Source of the DNA: Tersicoccus sp. Bi-70
Lineage (GTDB): Bacteria; Actinomycetota; Actinomycetes; Actinomycetales; Micrococcaceae
Length of the DNA: 64,000 nt
Reading direction: 5' to 3'
Assembly: GCF_001968825.1 (NCBI RefSeq)
Contig: NZ_MIEU01000010.1
Span: forward strand, 62,001-126,000
Part shown: piece after piece, positions 45,758-53,484 of the stretch
Position numbering within the stretch: position 1 is the first letter of the stretch
Layout of the letters: each line of letters starts with the position of its first letter
The notes under the pieces: generated by a model
Databases searched by the model: none
What the model saw: only the letters and a program-made list of their open reading frames with translations
Told to the model about the DNA's origin: nothing
Made by a program: the position numbers and the translations under genes

Positions 45758-47218
45758 ATGACCAGCATCGCGACCGGGGCGGCCGCCCCACGCAAGGAAC
45801 GGCGCGGCATGGCGAACCTGCAACGGTTCGGCCGGTCGCTCATGCTGCCGATCGCGGCGCTGCCGGCCGCGGGCCTGCTGCTGCGCCTCGGCCAGGCCGA
45901 CCTGATCGGTGGGATCGCGGGCCTGGAGACCGTCGGCTCGGTCATCTCCGCGGCGGGCGGTGCCCTGTTCGACAACCTGCCGCTGCTGTTCGCGGTCGGC
46001 ATCGCCATCGGCTGGGCGCGCAAGGCCGACGGCTCGACGGCGCTCGCGGCCGTCGTCGGCTACCTGGTGCTCACCGGGGTGTTCAAGGTGATGTCGCCCA
46101 TCGTGCTGGCGGGGCAGAAGGCCACCGACGGCACCCAGGCGCTGATCAACTTCGGCGTCCTCGGCGGCATCGTCATCGGCCTGCTCGCGGCCGTCCTCTG
46201 GCAGCGGTTCTACCGGACGAAACTGCCGGACTACATCGGCTTCTTCGGCGGCCGCCGCCTCGTGCCGATCCTCACGGCGGTCTCCGCGATGATCATCGGC
46301 GTCGTGCTCTCCCTCATCTACCCGCTGTTCAACACCGCCCTCACGGGCGTGGGCAACGCCGTCCAGGACAACGCGATCGTCGGTGGCGGCATCTACGGCG
46401 TGCTCAACCGGCTGCTCATCCCGCTCGGCCTGCACCACATCCTCAACTCCGTGGTCTGGTTCCTCATCGGGGACTTCAACGGCAAGCACGGCGACCTCAC
46501 CCGCTTCTTCGCCGGTGACCCGAACGCGGGCCTGTTCATGACCGGGTTCTTCCCCATCATGATGTTCGCCCTGCCGGCCGCCGCGCTGGCCATCTGGCAC
46601 GAGGCGCGGCCCGCGCAGCGCAAGGTGATCGGCGGCGTCATGCTCTCGACCGGTCTGACCTCGTTCATCACCGGCATCACCGAGCCGCTCGAGTTCTCCT
46701 TCATGTTCGTGGCGTGGCCGCTGTACGTCATCCACGCGATCCTCACGGGCACGTCCATCGCCCTGGTCAACGCGCTCGGCATCCATCACGGCTTCTCGTT
46801 CTCGGCCGGCGCCATCGACTTCCTGTTGAACCTGGGCAAGTCGACCAACGGGCTGTGGCTGATCCCGATCGGGCTGGTCTACGCGGTCATCTACTACCTG
46901 GTGTTCCGGTTCGTCATCCGCCGCTGGAACCTGCGCACGCCGGGCCGGGAGGATGCCGTCGACGACACGGCTGCTCCGGCCGGTGTCGCCGCGACCGAGC
47001 CGGCCGCGGGCGACCGTGTGGACGGGCGGGACGGGGAGCCCACGGATGCGCTGCCCGCCGACACGTCGTCCGCGGGTGAGGACCACCGCGCGAACGCCGG
47101 GGTCGTCGAGAACGCGGGGGTCGTCGAGAACGCGGACGGGCCGACGGCCCACGACGGCGACGCCGGCGGTCACCTCGGTCGGCACGTCGGCCGGACGGGG
47201 GAGGACCACGCCGGCTGA
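45758..47218 (+). CDS. PTS EIIC, glucose/N-acetylglucosamine family
   Basis: A 486-residue sugar permease. The Glc-family core covers about residues 18-395 with NLQRFGRSLMLPIAALPAAG, the sugar-binding GITEPLEFSFMF loop and ALGIHHGFSFSAGAIDF. After residue 396, where EIIB is often fused, there is instead a 90-residue acidic Ala/Asp/Gly-rich tail with a short duplication. Phosphate comes from the divergent EIIB/EIIA genes. GAGGAC precedes the ATG. Glucose and GlcNAc cannot be told apart by eye. Confidence 0.9.
   Translation: MTSIATGAAAPRKERRGMANLQRFGRSLMLPIAALPAAGLLLRLGQADLIGGIAGLETVGSVISAAGGALFDNLPLLFAVGIAIGWARKADGSTALAAVVGYLVLTGVFKVMSPIVLAGQKATDGTQALINFGVLGGIVIGLLAAVLWQRFYRTKLPDYIGFFGGRRLVPILTAVSAMIIGVVLSLIYPLFNTALTGVGNAVQDNAIVGGGIYGVLNRLLIPLGLHHILNSVVWFLIGDFNGKHGDLTRFFAGDPNAGLFMTGFFPIMMFALPAAALAIWHEARPAQRKVIGGVMLSTGLTSFITGITEPLEFSFMFVAWPLYVIHAILTGTSIALVNALGIHHGFSFSAGAIDFLLNLGKSTNGLWLIPIGLVYAVIYYLVFRFVIRRWNLRTPGREDAVDDTAAPAGVAATEPAAGDRVDGRDGEPTDALPADTSSAGEDHRANAGVVENAGVVENADGPTAHDGDAGGHLGRHVGRTGEDHAG
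47099..47134 (+). repeat. 18-bp tandem duplication in the EIIC tail
   Basis: GGGGTCGTCGAGAACGCG occurs twice head to tail (47099-47116, 47117-47134), encoding a doubled Gly-Val-Val-Glu-Asn-Ala. Confidence 0.8.
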
Positions 47219-47255
47219 GCAGCCCGGCGACCGCACCGGGAAAGACCGAGCAGGG

Positions 47256-47291
47256 GGCCGGCGTCGTCGAGGATCCACGACGACGCCGGCC
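47256..47291. terminator. EIIC terminator, 14-bp perfect stem
   Basis: GGCCGGCGTCGTCG (47256-47269) pairs exactly with CGACGACGCCGGCC (47278-47291) around an 8-base loop. It lies 38 bases after the EIIC stop. Confidence 0.75.
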
Positions 47292-47372
47292 TCCTCCGGT
47301 CCGACCGGAGCACGGAGTTCCACGGGGGTCCACGGCCGCCGACGCTGGCTCGAGCTCGCCGTCCTGATCGCC

Positions 47373-48047
47373 GTGGTGGCGGTGTTCTCCTGGGCCCACG
47401 ACGCGCTGCGGCCCGGCCTCACGGCCGCCACCGAGCACGCGCAGCTGCTGCAGTCGGTGGAGCGGGCCCTGGACCTGGACGTCGAGGTGTCGGCGAATCG
47501 CTGGCTCGTCGAACGGCCGCCGCTGGCCCGGGCCGCGGTGCTGCTCTATCGCTTCTACGCCGTGCCGGTGCTCGGCGTCCTGCTGTGGGTGCTGCTCCGT
47601 CACGGCGGGATCTACCGGCAGGTGCGGACGACCGCGATCGTCATGGCGGTCCTCGCCCTGGTCGTCTTCTGGGCGTACCCGGTGTCCCCGCCCCGGTTCG
47701 CCCTGCCGGGCATCGTCGACGTCGTGGCCGACGACGCGCTGCTCGGCGGCCCCGCGTCACGTGACCTCAGCGGTGGCCGGAACCTCTTCTCGGCCTTCCC
47801 GAGCCTGCACGTGGGGTGGTCCGCCTTGGCCGCCTGGGCGGCGTGGTCGGCACTGACGGGGGCTCACCGGCGCCTCGGGCTGCTGCCGTGGCTGTTCCCG
47901 ACGGCCATGGTCGCCGTGGTGATCGGGACGGGCAACCACTACGTGCTCGACGTCGTCGGCAGCGCCGTGCTGCTGGCCGTGTCGATCGGCGTCGCGGCGC
48001 TGCTCAGGGCAGCTCGGTCAGGACGCGAGCGGCTCCGTGTTCGCTGA
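47373..48047 (+). CDS. PAP2-superfamily membrane protein (start uncertain)
   Basis: A membrane protein of the PAP2/inositol-phosphoceramide-synthase-like group. The motifs AFPSLHVGWSALAAWAAW and GTGNHYVLDVVGSAVLL carry the catalytic His pair, and PVSPPRF precedes them. The similarity begins upstream at about 47340 (RRRWLELAVLIAVVAVFSWA, a first membrane span). But no ATG, GTG or TTG exists in any frame between 47219 and 47340. The coordinate given is the first in-frame GTG, inside that span. The next in-frame GTG upstream is 47076, inside the EIIC gene and before its terminator. It overlaps rarD by 30 bases. Confidence 0.7.
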   Translation: MVAVFSWAHDALRPGLTAATEHAQLLQSVERALDLDVEVSANRWLVERPPLARAAVLLYRFYAVPVLGVLLWVLLRHGGIYRQVRTTAIVMAVLALVVFWAYPVSPPRFALPGIVDVVADDALLGGPASRDLSGGRNLFSAFPSLHVGWSALAAWAAWSALTGAHRRLGLLPWLFPTAMVAVVIGTGNHYVLDVVGSAVLLAVSIGVAALLRAARSGRERLRVR

Positions 48048-49034
48048 GCCCGTCGTCGTCGTACCGGAACGGGGCCGACGGCGGATCTGCCGGAGGGCGT
48101 CGACGATGAGCACGAGCAGCGCGACCCACACGAGGCCGAACCCGACCCACCGCTCGGTCGGCATGTGCTCCTTCAGGACCGAGATCGCGAAGATGAACTG
48201 GAGCACGGGCGCCAGGTACTGGATCAGGCCCACGGTGGACAGCGGCAGGCGCCGGGCGGCGCCGCCGAAGAAGAGCAGCGGCAGCGCGGTGATGACACCG
48301 CTGGCGACCATCAGCCAGAAGTGGCCGGGCCCGTACGCGGTGAGCGTGGCCTGACCGGTCAGCGCCAGCCACAGCATGACGGCCAGCCCCACCGGCAGCA
48401 GCACCACGGTCTCCACCGTCAGGCTGGTCAGGGCGTCCACTCGGCCGCCGATCCGGTTCTTGACCAGGCCGTAGAACCCGAAGGAGAACGCCAGGACGAG
48501 TGCGATCCACGGCAGCTTGCCGTAGGCGATCGCGAGGACGACGACGGCGACGGCGCCGATCCCCACGGCGACCCACTGGGTGCGGCGCAGCGACTCGTGC
48601 AGCACGAGCACCCCGACGACCACGGACACCAGCGGGTTGATGAAGTAGCCGAGCGACCCCTCGATCGCCTGGTGCGTGGTGATGGCGTACGCGAACGCCA
48701 GCCAGTTGACGGCGATGAGCACCGCCGCGAGGGCCAGCGTCCCGACGACGCGGCGATCGGTCAGCGCATGCCCCAGGGCGCCCCAGCCCCGCATGACGGT
48801 GAGCAGAACCGCGCAGAACAGCACGGACCAGGCGACGCGGTTCGCGACGATCTCGACGGCACCCGCGGAGCCCAGCAGCGCGAAGTAGAGCGGCAGCAGG
48901 CCCCACAGGCCGTAGGCGGCGAAGCCGTTGAGCAGCCCGACGCCGGTACGACCGAGGCGACCGCCCGAATCGAGCGAGTCCGGAGTGCGGGCGGGTGGTC
49001 TCGCCGAGGCGCTGCGCGTGGAGGTCACATCCAT
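48018..49034 (-). CDS. rarD: EamA-family transporter RarD
   Basis: A 338-residue drug/metabolite transporter with ten membrane spans. FAAYGLWGLLPLYFALLG, ANRVAWSVLF, LNWLAFAYAI-like VNWLAFAYAITTHQAIEGSL and LQYLAP-type IQYLAPVLQFIFAI are typical RarD. The substrate is unknown. The first 30 residues and last 25 are hydrophilic. The ATG has only a weak ribosome site. It converges on the PAP2 gene with a 30-base overlap. Confidence 0.88.
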   Translation of the reverse strand: MDVTSTRSASARPPARTPDSLDSGGRLGRTGVGLLNGFAAYGLWGLLPLYFALLGSAGAVEIVANRVAWSVLFCAVLLTVMRGWGALGHALTDRRVVGTLALAAVLIAVNWLAFAYAITTHQAIEGSLGYFINPLVSVVVGVLVLHESLRRTQWVAVGIGAVAVVVLAIAYGKLPWIALVLAFSFGFYGLVKNRIGGRVDALTSLTVETVVLLPVGLAVMLWLALTGQATLTAYGPGHFWLMVASGVITALPLLFFGGAARRLPLSTVGLIQYLAPVLQFIFAISVLKEHMPTERWVGFGLVWVALLVLIVDALRQIRRRPRSGTTTTGSANTEPLAS

Positions 49035-49121
49035 GTCTCAAGTCGCGGGTGGGAGCCGGTATTCCCCGCCCGGGGCGCTGCTCGGGGGCCGATGACACGG
49101 GGGCGTGCGGGTCGCCGCCGA

Positions 49122-50237
49122 TCAGCGGCCGAACAGGCGGCCGAAGAAGCCCTTCCGGCGCGGCTCCTCCTCGTCCTCGGGCGTCTCGGTGCGCTGGCCG
49201 TCGGGTGCCTCCTGCGGCTCGACAGGCTCCGCGGGTCGCGTCTCCTCGGGTTGCGTCTCCTCCGGGCGCGGTGCTTCCCGGGGCTGCTCCGGTGTCCCGG
49301 CCTCGTCGGCGGCCGGAGCCGTCGGGACGGGCTGCTCGGCAGGAGCGGCGGACGCAGGCGCCTCGCGGGTCGGCTCCTGATACGACGGCTGCTCGCGCGC
49401 CGGCTCGGGCTGCTCGCGCGCCGGCTCGGGTGCGGCCTCGGACACGGGCGCGGGGATCGGCGTCTGCGGGGCGGCCGGTGCCTCCTCGCGGGCGACGGCG
49501 GCGGGGCGCTCGACCGGTTCCGGCTCCACGAGCGTCACCGGCACCGGTTCGGGGGCGAAACCCGCGGGGAGACGGCTCTCGACGACGTCGATCCCGCTGA
49601 TCGCGGAGCCGTCGAAGGTCAGCTCGACGCCGCCATCGGCGGTGCTGAGCACCACCCGGTCGTCGGCGTCCTCGCTCAGGTGCAGGCCCCGGCGCCGGGC
49701 GTAGCCCTCGACCGCGGCCCGGTGGTCGGTGGCCAGGCCCGTGTGCAGTCCCTCGGCGATCGTGCGGCCGACGGAACGGACCGTCGGCGGGTCGAGGACC
49801 AGCGCGTCGGAGCGCACGAGCATCCACACCCGGGCACCCCCGCCCGCACCGGCGGTGTAGTGGGCGTGCACGCCGGAGACGGTCTTGGCGGCGATCACGA
49901 GACGCTCGTCCAGGCCCGCGGCGAGCGGGACCTCGTCCTCCGCCAGTTCGGGGACGTCGTGATCGACGCCGTAGCGCCGCGTGGCCTCGGCGGCCGCGAG
50001 CACGGCCGGCAGGAAGTGCTCGGGCTGCTGCCACGACCAGATCCAGGTGCCGCGTGACGGTGAGGAACTGCCGAGCAGGTACGGGATCGCGGTGCCGTCG
50101 GTGCCCGGCAGGGTCACGCGCGGGCCGGCGAAATCCACCTGCGCGGCATCGGGAACCAGGTGCTCCTCGAACGCGCGCTGGTGTTCGACGGAGAGGAACA
50201 GTCCACGGTCGACGAGCGACTGGAGAGCAGAGGTCAT
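49122..50237 (-). CDS. DUF6882-like protein with Pro/Glu-rich tail
   Basis: A 371-residue cytoplasmic protein. The N-terminal half (about 1-200) has GTWIWSWQQPEHF, the Trp-rich signature of DUF6882-type proteins, and a conserved RVWMLV strand. Residues 215-350 are a disordered Ala/Glu/Pro-rich linker. The last twelve residues RRKGFFGRLFGR form a basic amphipathic end that could touch a membrane. TAGGGT ends 6 bases before the ATG, and AGGAG overlaps the same space, so either leaderless or Shine-Dalgarno initiation is possible. Function is unknown. Confidence 0.8.
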   Translation of the reverse strand: MTSALQSLVDRGLFLSVEHQRAFEEHLVPDAAQVDFAGPRVTLPGTDGTAIPYLLGSSSPSRGTWIWSWQQPEHFLPAVLAAAEATRRYGVDHDVPELAEDEVPLAAGLDERLVIAAKTVSGVHAHYTAGAGGGARVWMLVRSDALVLDPPTVRSVGRTIAEGLHTGLATDHRAAVEGYARRRGLHLSEDADDRVVLSTADGGVELTFDGSAISGIDVVESRLPAGFAPEPVPVTLVEPEPVERPAAVAREEAPAAPQTPIPAPVSEAAPEPAREQPEPAREQPSYQEPTREAPASAAPAEQPVPTAPAADEAGTPEQPREAPRPEETQPEETRPAEPVEPQEAPDGQRTETPEDEEEPRRKGFFGRLFGR

Positions 50238-50325
50238 GCTCCTACCCTACGATCGGGCACCGCCCCGTGGCGGCCCCCGCCGGTGCCGTCCGGCCCGATC
50301 GCCCCCCTCCTCGACGGCTCGCTTC

Positions 50326-50341
50326 GTAACGCTTCGGTAAC
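50326..50341 (+). promoter_or_regulatory. GTAAC-N6-GTAAC direct repeat
   Basis: GTAAC (50326-50330) and GTAAC (50337-50341) are 6 bases apart, part of a tandem GCTTCG-(G)-TAAC. Spaced direct repeats of this form are used by OmpR-type response regulators. It lies 85 bases upstream of the DUF6882-like start. Confidence 0.35.
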
Positions 50342-50543
50342 GGGGTGTCACGTTGGGCCCGATTCCGTCTCTTCATGAGTGCGACGACGCCGCGGCGCTG
50401 GGGAGCGACGTGCGGGCGTCGATGGAGGGGGCCGGGTGCCGTCCGCGGGGGTGAGGCGGCACGACCAGTGCGAGAACGCACTGTCCGGATGCTGGTGCCC
50501 GCACTCGGGGGAGGCGCGGGCACCGGCATCCGACCAAGGATCG

Positions 50544-50586
50544 GCGGTCACCGCCCGGGTGCGGTGACCGCGGACCGACGTAGAAT
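50544..50586 (+). promoter_or_regulatory. Perfect palindrome and -10 of the sigma-fusion gene
   Basis: GCGGTCACCGC (50544-50554) and GCGGTGACCGC (50561-50571) form an exact 11-bp inverted repeat around 6 bases. A -10 TAGAAT follows at 50581-50586. The right arm occupies the -35 position, so bound protein would block or direct polymerase. Confidence 0.6.
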
Positions 50587-50622
50587 CCAGAAGGGATCTG
50601 GACCTGCACGAGGCGGTACGCA

Positions 50623-53076
50623 GTGAACGCACCAGCGGTGCCGATCGCGGACGACGACGCGAGCGACGGGCAACTGATCAGCGCCGTCCGCGCGGGGGAC
50701 CGCCGCGCGTTCGGGGTCCTCTACGAACGCCATCGCGACGCCGCATGGCGGGTGGCCCGCCGCAGTGCCACCAGCGCGGCGCAGGCGGACGACCTGGTGG
50801 CCGAGGCCTTCGCCAACACGCTGGCCGCGATCCGTCGGGGAGCCGGTCCACGCGACAACGTCCGCGCCTACCTGGTGACCATCGTCGCGCACGAGGCCGC
50901 ACGGGCGGCCCGGTCGACCCGCGGCCAGTACAGCACCGAGGCGATCGAGCTCGCCGAGGTCCCGCAGGTCTTCGACGACCCCGTGCTGAAGAGCTTCGAT
51001 GCCGAGACCATCCGCCGCGCCTTCCTCACGCTGCCCGAGCGCTCGCGGACCGTGCTCTGGTACGCCGCCGTCGAGGGTCTGAAGCCTGCGGCCATCGGCC
51101 CGCTCGTCGGTCTGAGCCCGAACGCCGCCTCGGTCGCCCTGCGTCGCGCCCGCGACCGGCTGGCCGAGGCCTACCTGCAGTGCCACGTCCGCGCGGTCCA
51201 GGACCAGCAGTGCCGCGTCGTCGGGCCGTCGCTGGGGGCCTTCGCGGCCGGCCGGCTGCGCGGACCCGCGCTCGCCGTGACACGCACGCACGTCGAGAGC
51301 TGCCTGAGCTGCTCCGCCGCCGTCCTGCACCTGCGCGACGTCAACCGCGGGCTGCGCGCGGCCTATCTGCCGCTGGCTGCCGTCGCGGCGTCGTCCGGGT
51401 CCGGACTGCTCGCTGCCCTGGGCATCGGATCGGCGGCCGTCCCGACGGCGCGGTCCGGCCGGTGGGGGCTCGCCGCCTTCGGTCCCGGCGGCAGTTCGGG
51501 CGCGGCCGCCGTGACCACGGCCGTCGTCGTGGTGGGGGTGGCCGCCGGGATCGGTGTCGGCCGCCTCGTGACGGCCGAGCCGGCTCCGGCAGCGATCGTG
51601 GCGGCGGCGGCACCGGTGGACCTGCCCGGCGCCCTCGCGGGTGGGGTGCTCGACGGGCGGTCCGGGGCGCTGCCCAGCGTTCCGTCCGGCAGCGCGGGTG
51701 CCCCCGGAGTCGTCGTGTCCGGCTCGATGCTCCCGTCCAGCGGTCTGGGTGATGCGGGCGGCGGTCTGCCGGGCGTCGGTCTGCCCGGCGGTGACCTGCC
51801 CGGTGGTGTGACCGGTGACGGGAGCGGCGTCTGGTCGCCGGACGTGCCACTGGGTCAGGATCCTGGATTGCTCGATCAACAGCCGCCGGCCGGGGTCATT
51901 CCGGGCTTCCCCGGATCCGGTGGGGGCGGCGACGGCCGCCCGGACGGAACCGGTGCCCTTGCCCCCGACCCGGGCTCGCCCGGGATCGCCGCTCCGAGCG
52001 TCGCCCCTTCGAGTGTCGCCCCGCCGCGGACGACGACACCGGTCGGCACGCCGTCCGTTCCGCGTCCGGCGATTCCCCCGACGGCCTCACCGACCCTGCC
52101 GGCGCCGTCGACCACCACGACAGCGCCGCTGCCCTCCACGACCGTCACCGTGACCGCGTCGCCCACGACAGCACCCCCGACGACGGCACCCCCGACGACG
52201 GTGCCTCCGACGACGGCACCTCCGACGACGCCGCCACCGACGTCCCTGCCTCCGACCACCGCTCCTCCTACCACCGCTCCTCCCACGTCAGCCCCACCCA
52301 CGGTGACAGCCCCGCCGACGACGGTGCCGTCCACCGGTGCCGTGCTGGGTGTGCGTGCGGTGGTCGCGGCCGAAGGCCGGTTCTGGCAGTCCGGTCCCGT
52401 CGACGGGGTCGCCACGGCCCGCATCACCGTCACGGCACCGATCGCCGAGTCGGACCGGCGGCTGACGTTGCAGTTCCGGCCGCAGGACGGATGGCTGGTG
52501 GTCCGCCGCCCGGCGTCGATGTCCGATCCCGGCGCCACCGCCGGTGCCACGTCCTCCGCCGCGGCTGCCGCCGTCAGCGCGTCGGCCACGCCGTCGGTCA
52601 CGCCATCGGCCTCCTCCACCCCGACGCTCGACGCATCCGGGACGGCGAGCGCGTCCGCGACGGCCGGTGCCGACGACCGCCTCACGGCCGATCAGGCGCG
52701 CGCGATCCGGGACGCCCATGCCGATGTGACGGCATCTCCCCTGATGACGAGCTTCAGCGTCGACCTGCCGGCCCGCCGCGGTGAGGTGACCGTCGACATC
52801 GTCGCCGTGCGCGTCTCGGCCGTTCCGGCTCCGTCCACCGTCCCCGCCGTCCCGTGGGTCCTGACCGATCTGCGCGACGGCGCCACCGCGCGGGGCGAGC
52901 TCCCCGTTCAGGAGCGGCCGACGACTACCCCGACCGGCTCCCCGACGAGCACTCCGACGAGCACTCCGTCAGGCACGGCGACCAGCCTGCCGACCAGCTC
53001 GTCGTCCGGGGACCCGGGCGGCCCGACGCTGCCCGCACTGCCGACCATCACCGCGTCGCTCTTCGGGCAGGGGTGA
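50623..53076 (+). CDS. ECF-type sigma factor fused to zinc-finger, membrane span and surface region
   Basis: An 817-residue fusion. Sigma region 2 lies at about 17-98 (DGQLISAVRAGDRRAFGVLY, then DDLVAEAFANTLAAI) and region 4 at about 128-190 (LPERSRTVLWYAAVEG and SPNAASVALRRARDRLAEAY). Next is a zinc-finger anti-sigma-like segment: Cys197, then His223-x3-Cys227-x2-Cys230. One membrane span covers about 295-314. The outside part is Gly/Ser/Pro-rich, with Thr-Pro repeats at 512-567, two short beta-rich segments (572-632 and 686-735) and a Thr/Ser tail. The sigma half would sit on the inner membrane face, held until an outside signal. The start is GTG with GAGG upstream. Confidence 0.85.
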   Translation: MNAPAVPIADDDASDGQLISAVRAGDRRAFGVLYERHRDAAWRVARRSATSAAQADDLVAEAFANTLAAIRRGAGPRDNVRAYLVTIVAHEAARAARSTRGQYSTEAIELAEVPQVFDDPVLKSFDAETIRRAFLTLPERSRTVLWYAAVEGLKPAAIGPLVGLSPNAASVALRRARDRLAEAYLQCHVRAVQDQQCRVVGPSLGAFAAGRLRGPALAVTRTHVESCLSCSAAVLHLRDVNRGLRAAYLPLAAVAASSGSGLLAALGIGSAAVPTARSGRWGLAAFGPGGSSGAAAVTTAVVVVGVAAGIGVGRLVTAEPAPAAIVAAAAPVDLPGALAGGVLDGRSGALPSVPSGSAGAPGVVVSGSMLPSSGLGDAGGGLPGVGLPGGDLPGGVTGDGSGVWSPDVPLGQDPGLLDQQPPAGVIPGFPGSGGGGDGRPDGTGALAPDPGSPGIAAPSVAPSSVAPPRTTTPVGTPSVPRPAIPPTASPTLPAPSTTTTAPLPSTTVTVTASPTTAPPTTAPPTTVPPTTAPPTTPPPTSLPPTTAPPTTAPPTSAPPTVTAPPTTVPSTGAVLGVRAVVAAEGRFWQSGPVDGVATARITVTAPIAESDRRLTLQFRPQDGWLVVRRPASMSDPGATAGATSSAAAAAVSASATPSVTPSASSTPTLDASGTASASATAGADDRLTADQARAIRDAHADVTASPLMTSFSVDLPARRGEVTVDIVAVRVSAVPAPSTVPAVPWVLTDLRDGATARGELPVQERPTTTPTGSPTSTPTSTPSGTATSLPTSSSSGDPGGPTLPALPTITASLFGQG
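52162..52325 (+). repeat. 15-bp tandem repeats encoding Thr-Ala-Pro-Pro-Thr
   Basis: About ten degenerate copies of a 15-base unit near CCTCCGACGACGGCA run through this stretch of the sigma-fusion gene. They encode a mucin-like TAPPT array, likely extracellular and O-glycosylatable. Copy number may vary between strains. Confidence 0.85.
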
Positions 53077-53355
53077 CCGGGGAACCCCGAGCAGACCGCG
53101 ACCGTCAGAGCAGGAGAATCAGGGCAGGGCCGCCGAGCGGCACGGAGGCGACGACGGCGCAGGAAGGCCGCTCGTGCAGGAAGAGACGGAATGGGAGACG
53201 ACGAATGCCCGGGGCGGACTCTCGTCGCGCCACCGGGCATCCGGAACGTTGGCGCCAGCCGGGCTGATTACCAGTGGGGGGATAGGTGACCAGTCCGGCC
53301 GGCTGGAGGCTCTCAGCGAGAGATGGGGGAATTCCTCGCGAGTCGCCTCGTTTTT

Positions 53356-53384
53356 AGTATGGCAGCACACTGGGGGATACACAA
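53356..53384 (-). promoter_or_regulatory. Leftward promoter-like sequence in the AT-rich patch
   Basis: Read leftward, TTGTGT (53384-53379) and CATACT (53361-53356) are 17 bases apart and followed by A5. Transcription would run from about 53349 toward the 3' end of the sigma-fusion gene, with no coding target. A small or antisense RNA is possible. Confidence 0.35.
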
Positions 53385-53423
53385 ACCAATTGTGTGTCGA
53401 AATGCGGCGTGGCCGCACGGGCC

Positions 53424-53458
53424 GCGGGCCCGCTCGGACGACGTCCGAACGGGCCCGC
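53424..53458. terminator. Catalase terminator, 16-bp stem
   Basis: Bases 53424-53439 pair with 53443-53458 with one mismatch and a 3-base loop. It begins 26 bases past the catalase stop. Confidence 0.7.
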
Positions 53459-53484
53459 GGGCTGACCTGCGGTCGCGGTGCTGG

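Larger units (their letters stand above)
50238..50622. other. 385-base divergent intergenic region
   Basis: No credible gene is seen. It holds the promoter of the DUF6882-like gene at the left, a GTAAC direct repeat (50326-50341), a Gly/Arg-biased unstructured middle, and the palindrome and -10 of the sigma-factor gene at the right. Short open frames here have poor codon bias. Confidence 0.6.
53077..53484. other. 408-base convergent intergenic region with AT-rich island
   Basis: It holds an 8-bp-arm hairpin (53205-53212 with 53233-53240) after the sigma-fusion gene, an AT-rich patch at about 53340-53400 unlike the surroundings, a leftward promoter-like pair and the catalase terminator. Open frames through it have poor codon bias and no convincing start. 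I see no certain gene. Confidence 0.55.

Noticed and set aside
50373-50610. Small leftward and rightward frames in the divergent gap before the sigma-fusion gene
   Set aside because: They overlap one another on both strands, show no ribosome sites and cross the palindromic promoter.
52162-52325. Tandem repeats as a CRISPR-like array
   Set aside because: The units are 15 bases, degenerate, in frame and without spacers; they encode Thr/Pro repeats.
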